Shown: positions 1 through 5,973, numbered from the stretch's first letter. The stretch is 8,465 nt of DNA from Dehalococcoidia bacterium (GCA_016844365.1 JAENIT010000035.1:1-8465); one strand, 5' to 3'. Notes: generated by a model from the letters alone, not told the origin. Made by a program: numbers and translations.

Positions 1-627
1 ACCGTGCGCGAGGTTACTCCACACAAAGGAGGTGGCCGTGGCCGGGTCCACGTTGAAAGTAGGATCGCCGCTCACCTGTAGCTCGTAGTAGTAGGCGTCC
101 GTTAGGCTGTTGCCCCAACGCAAATCTGTGTAAGTGGTGGACACGACGGCCCCATCTCCGGGAGACATGAGGGATATACTGGCACTGGTCCTGATGGGGG
201 TCCTGAAGGAGCGCTCCGGAGACCAGGGGCTCCAAGAGTCGTCCTCCAGAGCTACAAAAGTAGAGGCGGCGGAGACCCGGACTCGCCAGGTGTAGGTCAT
301 GTCCGGCAGCAGCCCGTACCATCGGGGCGGCGGCGGAATCTCCAAGGAGCTGCCTGGAGAGCCGACGTGGAGGTCCACCCCAGGGCCGTCGCCGTTGAAG
401 GGGGTGAGCTGAAGGTGGTACTGAGTGGTCCCAGTGGGGTTTACCCAGCCGAGGGTCGGCCCCAGGGTGGTCAGTCGAGCGGCGTGGAGCGGGCTGGTGA
501 GGGTTGGCGCGTCCAGGGCCTGTGTGGTGAACCGCTCTCGGCCGGATCCCTGTTCAGCGTTGATGGTGCGGGCGACGACGGCTGTCGCAATGAGCAGGGT
601 CAGGAGGATTAGGCCAGTCCACTTCAT
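1..627 (-). CDS. Secreted protein with fibronectin-III-like repeats (partial, C-terminus beyond window)
   Basis: Reading the minus strand from the ATG at 627 gives 209 codons with no stop, so the gene continues past the left edge. The N-terminus (MKWTGLILLTLLIATAVVA) is a typical Sec signal peptide, with possible cleavage near A24. Residues about 41-143 and 147 to the edge look like two tandem Fn3-type beta-sandwich repeats. Each opens with a 'P-x-x-G/A' strand and a conserved Trp (LGW, LRW) and then a 'Y-x-L-Q-L/V' strand. The first ends in 'TYTWRVRV' and 'SWSPWSPERSFRTP', a common C-terminal Fn3 pattern in extracellular proteins. The start is supported by a GGGGGTGA Shine-Dalgarno-like sequence about 6 nt upstream and a good promoter at 785-813. 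It is probably an extracellular or cell-surface protein; any catalytic domain would lie outside the window. Substrate and partners cannot be inferred. Plus-strand ORFs over this region are antisense shadows. Confidence 0.82.
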   Translation of the reverse strand, partial: MKWTGLILLTLLIATAVVARTINAEQGSGRERFTTQALDAPTLTSPLHAARLTTLGPTLGWVNPTGTTQYHLQLTPFNGDGPGVDLHVGSPGSSLEIPPPPRWYGLLPDMTYTWRVRVSAASTFVALEDDSWSPWSPERSFRTPIRTSASISLMSPGDGAVVSTTYTDLRWGNSLTDAYYYELQVSGDPTFNVDPATATSFVWSNLAHG

Positions 628-660
628 TGTTTCACCCCCTCTTGTTGACGGACTCTGATT

Positions 661-741
661 TCACCCTCACCCAGCCCTCTCCCATCGAGGGAGAGGGCAA
701 CTGTCCTCCCTCCCCTTGTGGGAGGGAGTTAGAGGGAGGGG
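661..741. repeat. Composite palindromic intergenic repeat, copy 1 (modules A and B)
   Basis: Two adjacent hairpins are visible. Module A has arms GCCCTCTCCC (674-683) and GGGAGAGGGC (689-698) around a 5-nt loop. Module B has arms CTCCCTCCC (706-714) and GGGAGGGAG (720-728) around the loop CTTGT. Positions 706-741 are the exact reverse complement of 5924-5959 (36 nt). Positions 661-696 match 6062-6097 at 33 of 36 bases in the same orientation. It lies in the predicted leader of the secreted-protein mRNA. The sharing of sequence between distant gaps marks a dispersed repeat family rather than ordinary terminators. The small ORFs running through it are repeat translations. Confidence 0.85.
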
Positions 742-784
742 ACTCAAGCCGTATTAGCAGGAGCCTCAGGCCAAAGCTAGCCCA

Positions 785-813
785 AGTGTACCCACGCCGA
801 GGGGGAAAGTCAA
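785..813 (-). promoter_or_regulatory. Sigma70-type promoter for the secreted-protein gene
   Basis: On the minus strand a TTGACT -35 box (808-813) is followed after exactly 17 nt by a TACACT -10 box (785-790). It points toward the secreted-protein ATG at 627. Predicted transcription would begin near 778, giving a leader of about 150 nt that contains the hairpin repeats at 661-741. The call is from consensus matching only. Confidence 0.6.
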
Positions 814-830
814 CGATTTTCGATGCGCCA

Positions 831-858
831 TTGCGCTTGCCAGGGGCCTGTGTATAAT
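831..858 (+). promoter_or_regulatory. Sigma70-type promoter for the NIPSNAP gene
   Basis: A perfect TATAAT -10 box (853-858) is preceded after 16 nt by TTGCGC (831-836), a weaker -35 match. Transcription would begin near 865, about 40 nt before the ATG at 907. The -35 boxes of this promoter and the opposing minus-strand promoter are separated by only 17 bp, so the two are divergent and back to back. Confidence 0.55.
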
Positions 859-906
859 ATCCCTTGAGAAGGGTGCATACCTTCGAGATTACGATGGAGA
901 AGAGAA

Positions 907-1227
907 ATGATCTACGAACACCGATCTTACTACATGCTGCCAGGAAAGCTCCCGGAGTTCCTCGAGGCCTTCGCGAAGACGCCGCTAAAGGTGTTCGAGA
1001 GGCACGGAGCGAAGATGGTTGGTTTCTGGACAACGATGCTGGGGCAGAGCAACGAGGTCACCTACATCCTGTCCTTTGAGAACCTGGCCCATCGGGAGCG
1101 AGTTTGGGCCCAGATAGACAGCGATCCGGAGATGCTGCAGTACCGGCGAGAGAGCCTGGAGCATCCCAAGGTGGAGAAGATCGTCAGTAAAATCCTGCGC
1201 CCATCGGCGTTTTCACCCTTGCAATAG
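907..1227 (+). CDS. NIPSNAP family protein
   Basis: This 106-residue protein starts 'MIYEHRSYYMLPGKLPEFL' and continues with 'FWTTMLGQSNEVTYILSFENL' (about 40-60) and 'RERVWAQIDSDPEM' (about 63-76). That is the layout of a single NIPSNAP domain: a Y-E-x-R-x-Y first strand, a central G-x-W-x-T...G-x-x-N-E-V strand pair, and an R/W-containing helix. NIPSNAP proteins are small dimeric alpha/beta-barrel (ferredoxin-like) proteins, and bacterial members mostly have no assigned reaction. The length is normal for the family. The ATG is supported by GGAGA at 896-900 with a 6-nt spacer and by the TATAAT promoter upstream. It is followed after 77 nt by the glycan operon on the same strand, so read-through is possible, but no functional link is evident. 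It is probably cytoplasmic, since no signal peptide is visible. Confidence 0.85.
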   Translation: MIYEHRSYYMLPGKLPEFLEAFAKTPLKVFERHGAKMVGFWTTMLGQSNEVTYILSFENLAHRERVWAQIDSDPEMLQYRRESLEHPKVEKIVSKILRPSAFSPLQ

Positions 1228-1250
1228 CGGCGCGAGTGCGGAATCAGTAG

Positions 1251-1285
1251 GGGCGAGGTCGCCTCGCCCGCGGGGGCAGATGCCC
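1251..1285. repeat. GC-rich intergenic hairpins between NIPSNAP and GT2 genes
   Basis: GGGCGAGG (1251-1258) and CCTCGCCC (1262-1269) form a perfect 8-bp stem with a TCG loop. A smaller GGGC/GCCC stem follows at 1274-1285. There is no T-tract, so this is not a convincing intrinsic terminator. It may be another dispersed GC-rich palindrome or an mRNA structure. No promoter was recognised in the 77-nt gap. Confidence 0.4.
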
Positions 1286-1304
1286 TCGCTGGGAAATAAC
1301 GTAG

Positions 1305-2279
1305 ATGGACCTCTCAGTCATCATAGTCAACTGGAACGTGGAGGAGTACCTGAGACGCTGCCTCTCTTCCCTGTGGGCCGAGAAGCAGCGCAAGCCTGGC
1401 CTGGCGATGGAGGTGGTGGTTATCGACAACGCCTCTAAGGATAATAGCTGCGCCATGGTGGTGGAGGAGTTTCGATGGGTGCGCCTGATTTCTAATGAAG
1501 AGAACCGCGGGTTCACCGCCGCCTGCAACCAGGGCATCGCCGTGTCCCAGGGGAGATACATACTCCTGCTAAACCCGGACACCGAGGTCATGGAAAACTC
1601 GCTATCGATGATGGTAGAGTACATGGGGCGACACCGAGACGTGGCCGCCCTTGGCCCCAAACTTCTCAACCCTGACGGTACGGTGCAGTCCTCCCGCCGG
1701 CGCTTTCCCTCTATGGCTACCGCGCTTGTAGAAAGCACCCCCCTCCAGAGGTGGCTGTCCAAATTACCGATGCTTAGCAAATTTTACTGCAAGGATATGT
1801 CGGACGACGAGGTGCAGGATGTGGACTGGCTGGTGGGGGCCTGTCTGATGATGCGTCAGGAGATCTTAACCGAGGTAGGCCCCCTGGATGAGCGTTTCTT
1901 TATGTACTCGGAGGAGATGGACTGGTGCTACCGAGCCAAGGCTGTGGGTTGGCGGGTGGTATACATACCCTCGGCCAAAGTTGTCCATCATTACGGACGG
2001 AGCAGCGCCCAGGACATGCTTCGCCGCAACATCTATTTTAACGAAAGCAAGTGGAAGTTTTTCGCCAAGCATCATGGCAGCATCGCTGGCGGACTCCTCA
2101 GGAGGTATCTCTTGGGTATGTACCTATTCCAGTTCCTGGAGGAGGGGGCCAAGCTGGCCCTGGGTCATAAGCGGGCCCTTAGAAGGGAGAGGCTGGCCCT
2201 CATTAACGGAGTGCTAAGGTCCAGGCTAAGGACAGATTCGACAGGGTCGACTAGACGACCAGGCTCGCTGCAAGCATGA
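1305..2279 (+). CDS. Family 2 glycosyltransferase (rhamnosyltransferase-like)
   Basis: This 324-residue protein has a GT-A fold GT2 domain. Residues 3-11 (LSVIIVNWN) form the first strand, and 'VVVIDNASKDNS' (37-48) carries the nucleotide-binding D41-N42. 'NRGFTAACNQGI' (67-78) follows, then 'LLLNPDTEV' (87-95) at the DxD-like metal site (D92/E94). 'LLNPDGTVQSSRRRFPS' (120-136) and 'GPLDERFFMYSEEMDWCYR' (192-210) contain the acidic acceptor-side motif and the usual D-W-C/D-Y-R. The family transfers a sugar from a nucleotide donor to a growing glycan; homologues with this layout are often called rhamnosyltransferases (WbbL-type), but the donor cannot be read from sequence. No transmembrane segment is obvious, and the basic C-terminus (residues 289-317) suggests peripheral membrane association. 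The ribosome-binding site before ATG 1305 is weak. Its TGA overlaps the next gene's ATG (ATGA at 2276-2279), implying translational coupling. Confidence 0.9.
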   Translation: MDLSVIIVNWNVEEYLRRCLSSLWAEKQRKPGLAMEVVVIDNASKDNSCAMVVEEFRWVRLISNEENRGFTAACNQGIAVSQGRYILLLNPDTEVMENSLSMMVEYMGRHRDVAALGPKLLNPDGTVQSSRRRFPSMATALVESTPLQRWLSKLPMLSKFYCKDMSDDEVQDVDWLVGACLMMRQEILTEVGPLDERFFMYSEEMDWCYRAKAVGWRVVYIPSAKVVHHYGRSSAQDMLRRNIYFNESKWKFFAKHHGSIAGGLLRRYLLGMYLFQFLEEGAKLALGHKRALRRERLALINGVLRSRLRTDSTGSTRRPGSLQA

Positions 2280-3526
2280 AGGTACTTTTTATCACCGGAG
2301 AGTACCCGCCGATGCGCGGGGGGGTAGCGGACCAGGTGGAGGGCCTGGCCCACGCCCTGGGCGACAGGGACGTGTCATCCACGGTGCTCACTTCTACCGC
2401 CGCCTCTGGACTCCGCACCCAAAACGGCCCCGTCTCGGTGTGGCCCATAATTACGGGATGGAGCTTCGCCTCTTGGCCCAGAATATCCCAGGCGGTGCGT
2501 GAAGCCCAGGCGGACCTGGTCCACATCCAGTACCAGACCGCCGCTTACGCTATGAGCCCTGCCATCAACCTGCTCCCCTTCTGGTTGAGACGGAGCACGC
2601 ATCGCCCGGTGGTAACCACCCTCCACGACCTGCGAGAGCCATACCTATTCCCGAAGGCCAGCCCCATCAGGAGCTGGGTCAACCGCAGGCTGATCCTGGA
2701 CAGTGATTGTGTAATCGTAACCAACGGAAATGACGCCTTTGAGGTCCTCCGCATTCAGGAGAAGGCCGGAAAGGGCACAAAAAGGCCCCAATTAGCCATA
2801 GTTCCCCTGATTATAAACTCTCCTCCGTTAGTGGGCCCGGAGTTCGATAGGATGTCTTGGAGAACCAAATGGGGTGTCGCAGAAGGAGAGCTGCTTCTCG
2901 GCTTTTTCGGATTCCTGAACCAGAGCAAGGGGGTGGACGTTATTCTCCTGGCCCTGAGACAGCTCTTAGAGGTGGGAGTCAAGGCCAGGCTGATGATGAT
3001 CGGAGAGCAGGTGGGGGCCTCTGACATCACCAACATCGCCTACCGCGACATGATCTTGAGGATGGCACATGACCTGAGCCTTACGGAGTCCATCATCTGG
3101 ACGGGATATATGCCCCTCGCCGACCTGTCTGCGGCCCTGGCCTCCCTGGACATCTGCCTACTCCCCTACGAGGACGGGGCCTCTTTTCGCAGGAACACCC
3201 TCATATCGGCCCTGGCTCACGGAATCCCCGTCGTCACCACCGTTCCTAAGGTGGAGGTTGCCCCAGCGCAGTTCGCAGCCCTTCCATGGGAAGGGCCCAC
3301 CCTTGTTAATCGAGAGAACTGTATCCTGGTCCATCCAAAAAGCCCGGAGGCGATAGTTGAAGCGGTAATGAACCTAGTGAGCTCTAACAGTCTGTGCCAG
3401 CGGCTGGGACAGGGGGGCCGCGCTATAGCCAACGCCTTCTCTCCACAAGCTGCGGCTGAAAAGACCGTCCAGGTCTACCGCTCCGTCTTGGAGGGGGCGG
3501 CGAAGGCTCCCATAGTCTCCGGATAG
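2276..3526 (+). CDS. Family 4 glycosyltransferase
   Basis: This 416-residue GT-B protein starts with 'MKVLFITGEYPPMRGGVADQ', the GT4 N-terminal strand plus Gly-rich acceptor loop. 'LVHIQYQT' (81-88) and 'VVTTLHDLREPYLFP' (112-126) complete the N-terminal Rossmann domain. The C-terminal domain begins at 'LLLGFFGFLNQSKGVDVILLAL' (207-227), with 'LMMIGE' (239-244) and 'DICLLPYEDG' (292-301) after it. The nucleotide-sugar site has E299, but the second Glu of the usual E-x7-E pattern is absent. That region reads 'GASFRRNTLISALAHGIPVVTT' (301-322), with Ser where the second Glu normally lies before 'ALAHG-P'. A 'G-A/V-S-x-R-R-x-T-L' loop seems to characterise a GT4 subset, so this is probably a subfamily trait, not damage. 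It overlaps the GT2 gene by 4 nt and is followed after 21 nt by the polymerase/ligase gene. Likely role: sugar addition in the same surface glycan pathway; donor and acceptor unknown. Confidence 0.9.
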   Translation: MKVLFITGEYPPMRGGVADQVEGLAHALGDRDVSSTVLTSTAASGLRTQNGPVSVWPIITGWSFASWPRISQAVREAQADLVHIQYQTAAYAMSPAINLLPFWLRRSTHRPVVTTLHDLREPYLFPKASPIRSWVNRRLILDSDCVIVTNGNDAFEVLRIQEKAGKGTKRPQLAIVPLIINSPPLVGPEFDRMSWRTKWGVAEGELLLGFFGFLNQSKGVDVILLALRQLLEVGVKARLMMIGEQVGASDITNIAYRDMILRMAHDLSLTESIIWTGYMPLADLSAALASLDICLLPYEDGASFRRNTLISALAHGIPVVTTVPKVEVAPAQFAALPWEGPTLVNRENCILVHPKSPEAIVEAVMNLVSSNSLCQRLGQGGRAIANAFSPQAAAEKTVQVYRSVLEGAAKAPIVSG

Positions 3527-3547
3527 AACGGAGTCCAAAGGGTAATC

Positions 3548-4981
3548 GTGACTACTTTAATCCGGCGCATATCGATCCCATCTCTGAGCAATCCGTTTCT
3601 AATGGTGGCCATCGGCCTGGTAGCCGGGACATTCGCCGGCTTGGTAACTGCCGCCGTCCACCCCATGGCCGGGCCAGCGCTTCTTATAGGGGTTCTTTTA
3701 GCCATCGCCTGCCTTACCCGACGGCAAGTGGGAACTCTGTTAGTCGTTGGGGTGGCTTATATGCTGCCCTTCGCCGTTATACCGATACCATTAGGGGGCG
3801 TACGCCTCACCTTCCTGGATGCCACCCTCTCCTTCGCCCTAGTCCTCTGGATGGCGAGGCTGCTCCTCAGGCCTCAGGAGCGTTTGGTAATCACTCCCCT
3901 AGACGCCCCCATACTCTTATTCATCGGTCTGGCGGCAACATCCTTCATCCTGGGAATAGACCGAGCATCGGACGAGATAGCACGATTTTTTTTGAAGAGT
4001 ATAAACAGCATCCTCTTTTATTTCACTATCACCAACAGCATTAAAGATAAGGCTCATCTGGAGCAGGTTGTAGCTGCCCTCATCCTGGGGGCCACAGCCG
4101 CGGCCGCCACAGCCCTGGCCCTCTATTTCCTTCCCACAGCGATCTCCCCAACACTTCTGAACCCTCTAGCCCCTTTTGGTTATCCGACAGGCTCTCAGGT
4201 CCTTCGATACATAGCCGGCACTGGGACGCTAAGAGCTACGGGCACCAGCATAGATCCCAACGTCTTAGGGGGGATGCTCATGCTGATTATTCCACTGCTT
4301 CTAGCCCAGATCTTCGGGCCCCGATCTCTCCTGCCAAAACCGCTGATTTTGGTCGCTACGGTGGCAACAGTGGCGGCCCTTCTTCTCACCTACAGCCGAA
4401 GCTCATGGTTTGGGGCAGCAATTGCAGTGCTCTTCGTAGCCAATCTGCGCTACAGAAGGGTCTGGCTGGGAGTGGCCCTCCTGGTAGTGCTCGTATTCAC
4501 CATGCCCCAGGGACAGGTCTTTGTGCAGCGTTTCCAGTCCGGCATCTCCTTCGCCGATCGTGCGGCCCAGATGCGTTTGGGCGAGTACAAAGACTCCCTA
4601 ACGCTTATCTCTCGCTATCCCGTCCTGGGGGTTGGGTTCGGAGAGACTCCGGACATCGATATCTACACGGCCACTGCGAGTATTTACCTGCTTATTGCCG
4701 CGGAGATGGGATTGGTAGGACTGGGGGCTTTTCTGCTGACCATGTCCGTCCTCTTCTACACCATGTTTCGTAGGCGGATTGGCGGAAGAGACCCCACCCT
4801 GGAGGCGGCAGAGAGCGGGGCCTTGGCGGGAGTTATAGGAGCTCTCTCAGCCGGTATCTTTGACCACTACTTCTTTAACCTACAGTTCCCCCATACCGTG
4901 GCCCTCTTCTGGCTCTTCGTGGCCCTGGCAGTCGTGGCGAGGAGACTGCGGGATTCCCCAAGAGAGAAAGCCCCAAGGTAG
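3548..4981 (+). CDS. O-antigen ligase/polymerase-like membrane protein
   Basis: This 477-residue integral membrane protein has about 10-12 hydrophobic segments. Landmarks of the Wzy/WaaL-type (O-antigen ligase) superfamily are 'RATGTSIDPNVLGGML' (229-244), 'LLLTYSRSSWFGAAIAVLF' (278-296, the T-x-S-R-x-x-W/G motif) and the large periplasmic loop (about 319-375). That loop includes 'RLGEYKDSLTLISRYPVLGVGFGETPD'. 'YLLIAAEMGLVGLGAFLL' (380-397) follows at the conserved E-x-G-L-x-G-L helix. Family members polymerise or transfer lipid-linked glycans in the periplasm or on the outer face of the membrane. The His-Asn/Ser usually found just before the 'YL' helix is replaced here by 'TATAS' (374-378). 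The start is GTG at 3548, chosen because AAGGG (3538-3542) lies 5 nt upstream and the frame begins right after the GT4 stop. Position supports an operon with the two glycosyltransferases. Polymerase versus ligase cannot be decided. Confidence 0.82.
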   Translation: MTTLIRRISIPSLSNPFLMVAIGLVAGTFAGLVTAAVHPMAGPALLIGVLLAIACLTRRQVGTLLVVGVAYMLPFAVIPIPLGGVRLTFLDATLSFALVLWMARLLLRPQERLVITPLDAPILLFIGLAATSFILGIDRASDEIARFFLKSINSILFYFTITNSIKDKAHLEQVVAALILGATAAAATALALYFLPTAISPTLLNPLAPFGYPTGSQVLRYIAGTGTLRATGTSIDPNVLGGMLMLIIPLLLAQIFGPRSLLPKPLILVATVATVAALLLTYSRSSWFGAAIAVLFVANLRYRRVWLGVALLVVLVFTMPQGQVFVQRFQSGISFADRAAQMRLGEYKDSLTLISRYPVLGVGFGETPDIDIYTATASIYLLIAAEMGLVGLGAFLLTMSVLFYTMFRRRIGGRDPTLEAAESGALAGVIGALSAGIFDHYFFNLQFPHTVALFWLFVALAVVARRLRDSPREKAPR

Positions 4982-5027
4982 CAACTCCCTGATGGACAGG
5001 ACGGAATCTGCCGCTGGGACAGTCGGG

Positions 5028-5056
5028 TTGACAGCGTCACGGGGCTGTAGTACGAT
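5028..5056 (+). promoter_or_regulatory. Sigma70-type promoter of the copper module
   Basis: A perfect TTGACA -35 box (5028-5033) is followed by a 17-nt spacer and TACGAT (5051-5056), a -10 box with two mismatches. Predicted start is near 5063, about 80 nt upstream of csoR. The CsoR-like palindrome begins 12 nt after the -10 box, so a bound repressor would block promoter clearance. Confidence 0.65.
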
Positions 5057-5067
5057 CGTAATACAAA

Positions 5068-5090
5068 ACCCCTATCCAGGGGGTAGGGGT
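5068..5090. promoter_or_regulatory. Putative CsoR operator
   Basis: Inverted arms ACCCCTA (5068-5074) and TAGGGGT (5084-5090) flank a G/C-rich centre. Inside this, TATCC and GGGGTA half-sites approximate the TACC-(G/C tract)-GGTA architecture known for CsoR-family operators. It overlaps the predicted transcription start and lies 53 bp upstream of csoR. Binding is inferred from location and pattern only. Confidence 0.6.
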
Positions 5091-5143
5091 ACCAGAAGGG
5101 GATATGAGTTTATCCGGCCCAGTCCGGAGGGGAGGCTCGTGGA

Positions 5144-5404
5144 ATGTCGTCCCAAGAAGAATACTTAAAGCGGTTGAACTATATCGAAGGGCACCTCAAG
5201 GGTGTGCGGAAGATGGTCGAGGAGGAGAAATACTGCGCTGACATCCTGCGGCAGACCTTCGCCGTGCGCAAGGCCATTGAGAAGCTGGAGAGCATGATGC
5301 TGGACGCCCATCTGCGGAACTGCGTCTCTACCGGCATCCGCGAGGGTCGAGAGGAGCAGGTCATAAGCGAGCTGCTGGAGCTTTACAGCCTGGCCGATAA
5401 GTAA
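5144..5404 (+). CDS. csoR: Copper-sensing transcriptional repressor CsoR
   Basis: This 86-residue all-helical protein belongs to the CsoR/RcnR/FrmR family. 'RLNYIEGHLKGVRKMVEE' (10-27) is the conserved first helix. The Cu(I) ligand triad is C31, H56 and C60 (in 'YCADILRQ' and 'DAHLRNCV'), with the 25 and 4 residue spacing of Mycobacterium tuberculosis CsoR (C36-H61-C65). The second-shell Y30 and E76 match Y35 and E81 of that protein. This set favours Cu(I) sensing over RcnR-type Ni/Co or FrmR-type formaldehyde sensing. Known family members repress copper efflux genes and release DNA on binding Cu(I). The ATG is preceded by GGGGAGG (5129-5135) with an 8-nt spacer. A promoter and palindrome lie directly upstream, implying autoregulation, and a CopA-type ATPase lies downstream on the same strand. 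Length is normal for the family. Confidence 0.93.
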   Translation: MSSQEEYLKRLNYIEGHLKGVRKMVEEEKYCADILRQTFAVRKAIEKLESMMLDAHLRNCVSTGIREGREEQVISELLELYSLADK

Positions 5405-5527
5405 TGCTTGTAGTGTCCGCCTTGTCCCGACAAGTCGGGACTCCGTGCGCGGAGAGGCTCTCGAACTGCTTGTAGTGTGCCCGTCGATTTCCCTCAGGAT
5501 AAGCCTGCCGAACTGAGACCACACTAC
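5405..5527. repeat. Intergenic repeat cluster between csoR and the Cys-rich gene
   Basis: A 12-nt direct repeat TGCTTGTAGTGT occurs at 5405-5416 and 5467-5478. Between them GTCCCGA (5424-5430) and TCGGGAC (5435-5441) form a hairpin with a CAAG loop. GTAGTGTG (5472-5479) pairs with CACACTAC (5520-5527), enclosing a smaller CTCAG/CTGAG inverted repeat. No T-tract follows the hairpins, so they are not clear terminators. This fills most of the 183-nt gap; it resembles a dispersed intergenic repeat, though no second copy lies in the window. Confidence 0.6.
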
Positions 5528-5587
5528 GGCTCATCCACTGCCATCATCAACAAGAAAGCGCGATAATGAAAGAAAAGGAGAAGCAAA

Positions 5588-5908
5588 ATGGAGTTCATAG
5601 TTCGGCAAATGTCTGCTCGCCCCGACACCATGCTGGTGCGCTACGATTGCGCCTGCGGTTGCAAGCCCAACGCCCGCTACCAGCAGGGGACCCAGGAATC
5701 GGGCCACGAGCACTGCTGCTGCGGCAACGTCCACTTTGTGGGGCCTGAAGCGAAAGAGCACCTGGAGGCTTACTTGGATGAGCGCAAGGCAGATGGCCTG
5801 GATGATGACGTTGGCGGCCACACCATCCACGAAACCCAGGTGGCAGCCCCTTGGGGTGGGAACGTCCCCGTAGCCTATGGCCTACCCAGGACCCCAAGGC
5901 CGCACTAG
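5588..5908 (+). CDS. Small Cys/His-rich protein of unknown family, probably metal-binding
   Basis: I do not recognise a named family for this 106-residue protein. Its central part carries a dense ligand cluster: C21, C23 and C25 in 'YDCACGCKPNARY' (19-31), then H40, H42, C43, C44, C45 and H49 in 'SGHEHCCCGNVHFVG' (38-52). H78 and H81 follow later. Six Cys and several His within 30 residues suggest binding of Cu(I), Zn(II) or similar, or possibly a cluster. The rest is a short amphipathic helix (about 53-68), an acidic stretch (63-74) and a Gly/Pro-rich tail ending 'VAYGLPRTPRPH'. No signal peptide or membrane segment is visible, so it is probably cytoplasmic. The start is well supported: AAGGAG at 5575-5580 lies 7 nt before the ATG. 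Its place between csoR and copA suggests a copper buffer, chaperone or accessory sensor; this is inference. The alternative ATG at 5566 is in another frame. Confidence 0.8.
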   Translation: MEFIVRQMSARPDTMLVRYDCACGCKPNARYQQGTQESGHEHCCCGNVHFVGPEAKEHLEAYLDERKADGLDDDVGGHTIHETQVAAPWGGNVPVAYGLPRTPRPH

Positions 5909-5922
5909 CCAAGTATAGAGCT

Positions 5923-5973
5923 ACCCCTCCCTCTAACTCCCTCCCACAAGGGGAGGGAGTTAGAGGGAGGGGT
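5923..5973. repeat. Long perfect palindrome, repeat module B copy 2
   Basis: Arms 5923-5945 and 5951-5973 are perfect 23-bp inverted repeats around the loop ACAAG, beginning ACCCCTCCCTC and ending GAGGGAGGGGT. It starts 14 nt after the stop of the Cys-rich gene. Positions 5924-5959 are the exact reverse complement of 706-741; here both arms are complete, whereas copy 1 has only a 9-bp stem. Such a stem would be very stable in RNA and might act as a transcript-end or processing structure. Confidence 0.88.

Noticed and set aside
14..322. 102-codon minus-strand ORF at the left edge
   Set aside because: It is out of frame with the signal-peptide/Fn3 frame starting at 627, which is better supported by composition, start site and promoter.
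367..658. Overlapping plus-strand ORFs of 77-81 codons
   Set aside because: They are antisense to the secreted-protein gene and show no domain or credible ribosome-binding site.
632..1033. 133-codon minus-strand ORF
   Set aside because: It reads through repeat hairpins, both promoters and the antisense of the NIPSNAP gene; its repeat-derived stretch (SNSLPQGEGG) is a translation of the palindromic module.
1251..1285. Intrinsic terminator after the NIPSNAP gene
   Set aside because: The GC-rich stem is good but no T-run follows it, so it is listed only as a hairpin.
1244..1780. 178-codon minus-strand ORF opposite the GT2 gene
   Set aside because: The plus frame carries all GT2 motifs; the minus frame has no recognisable features.
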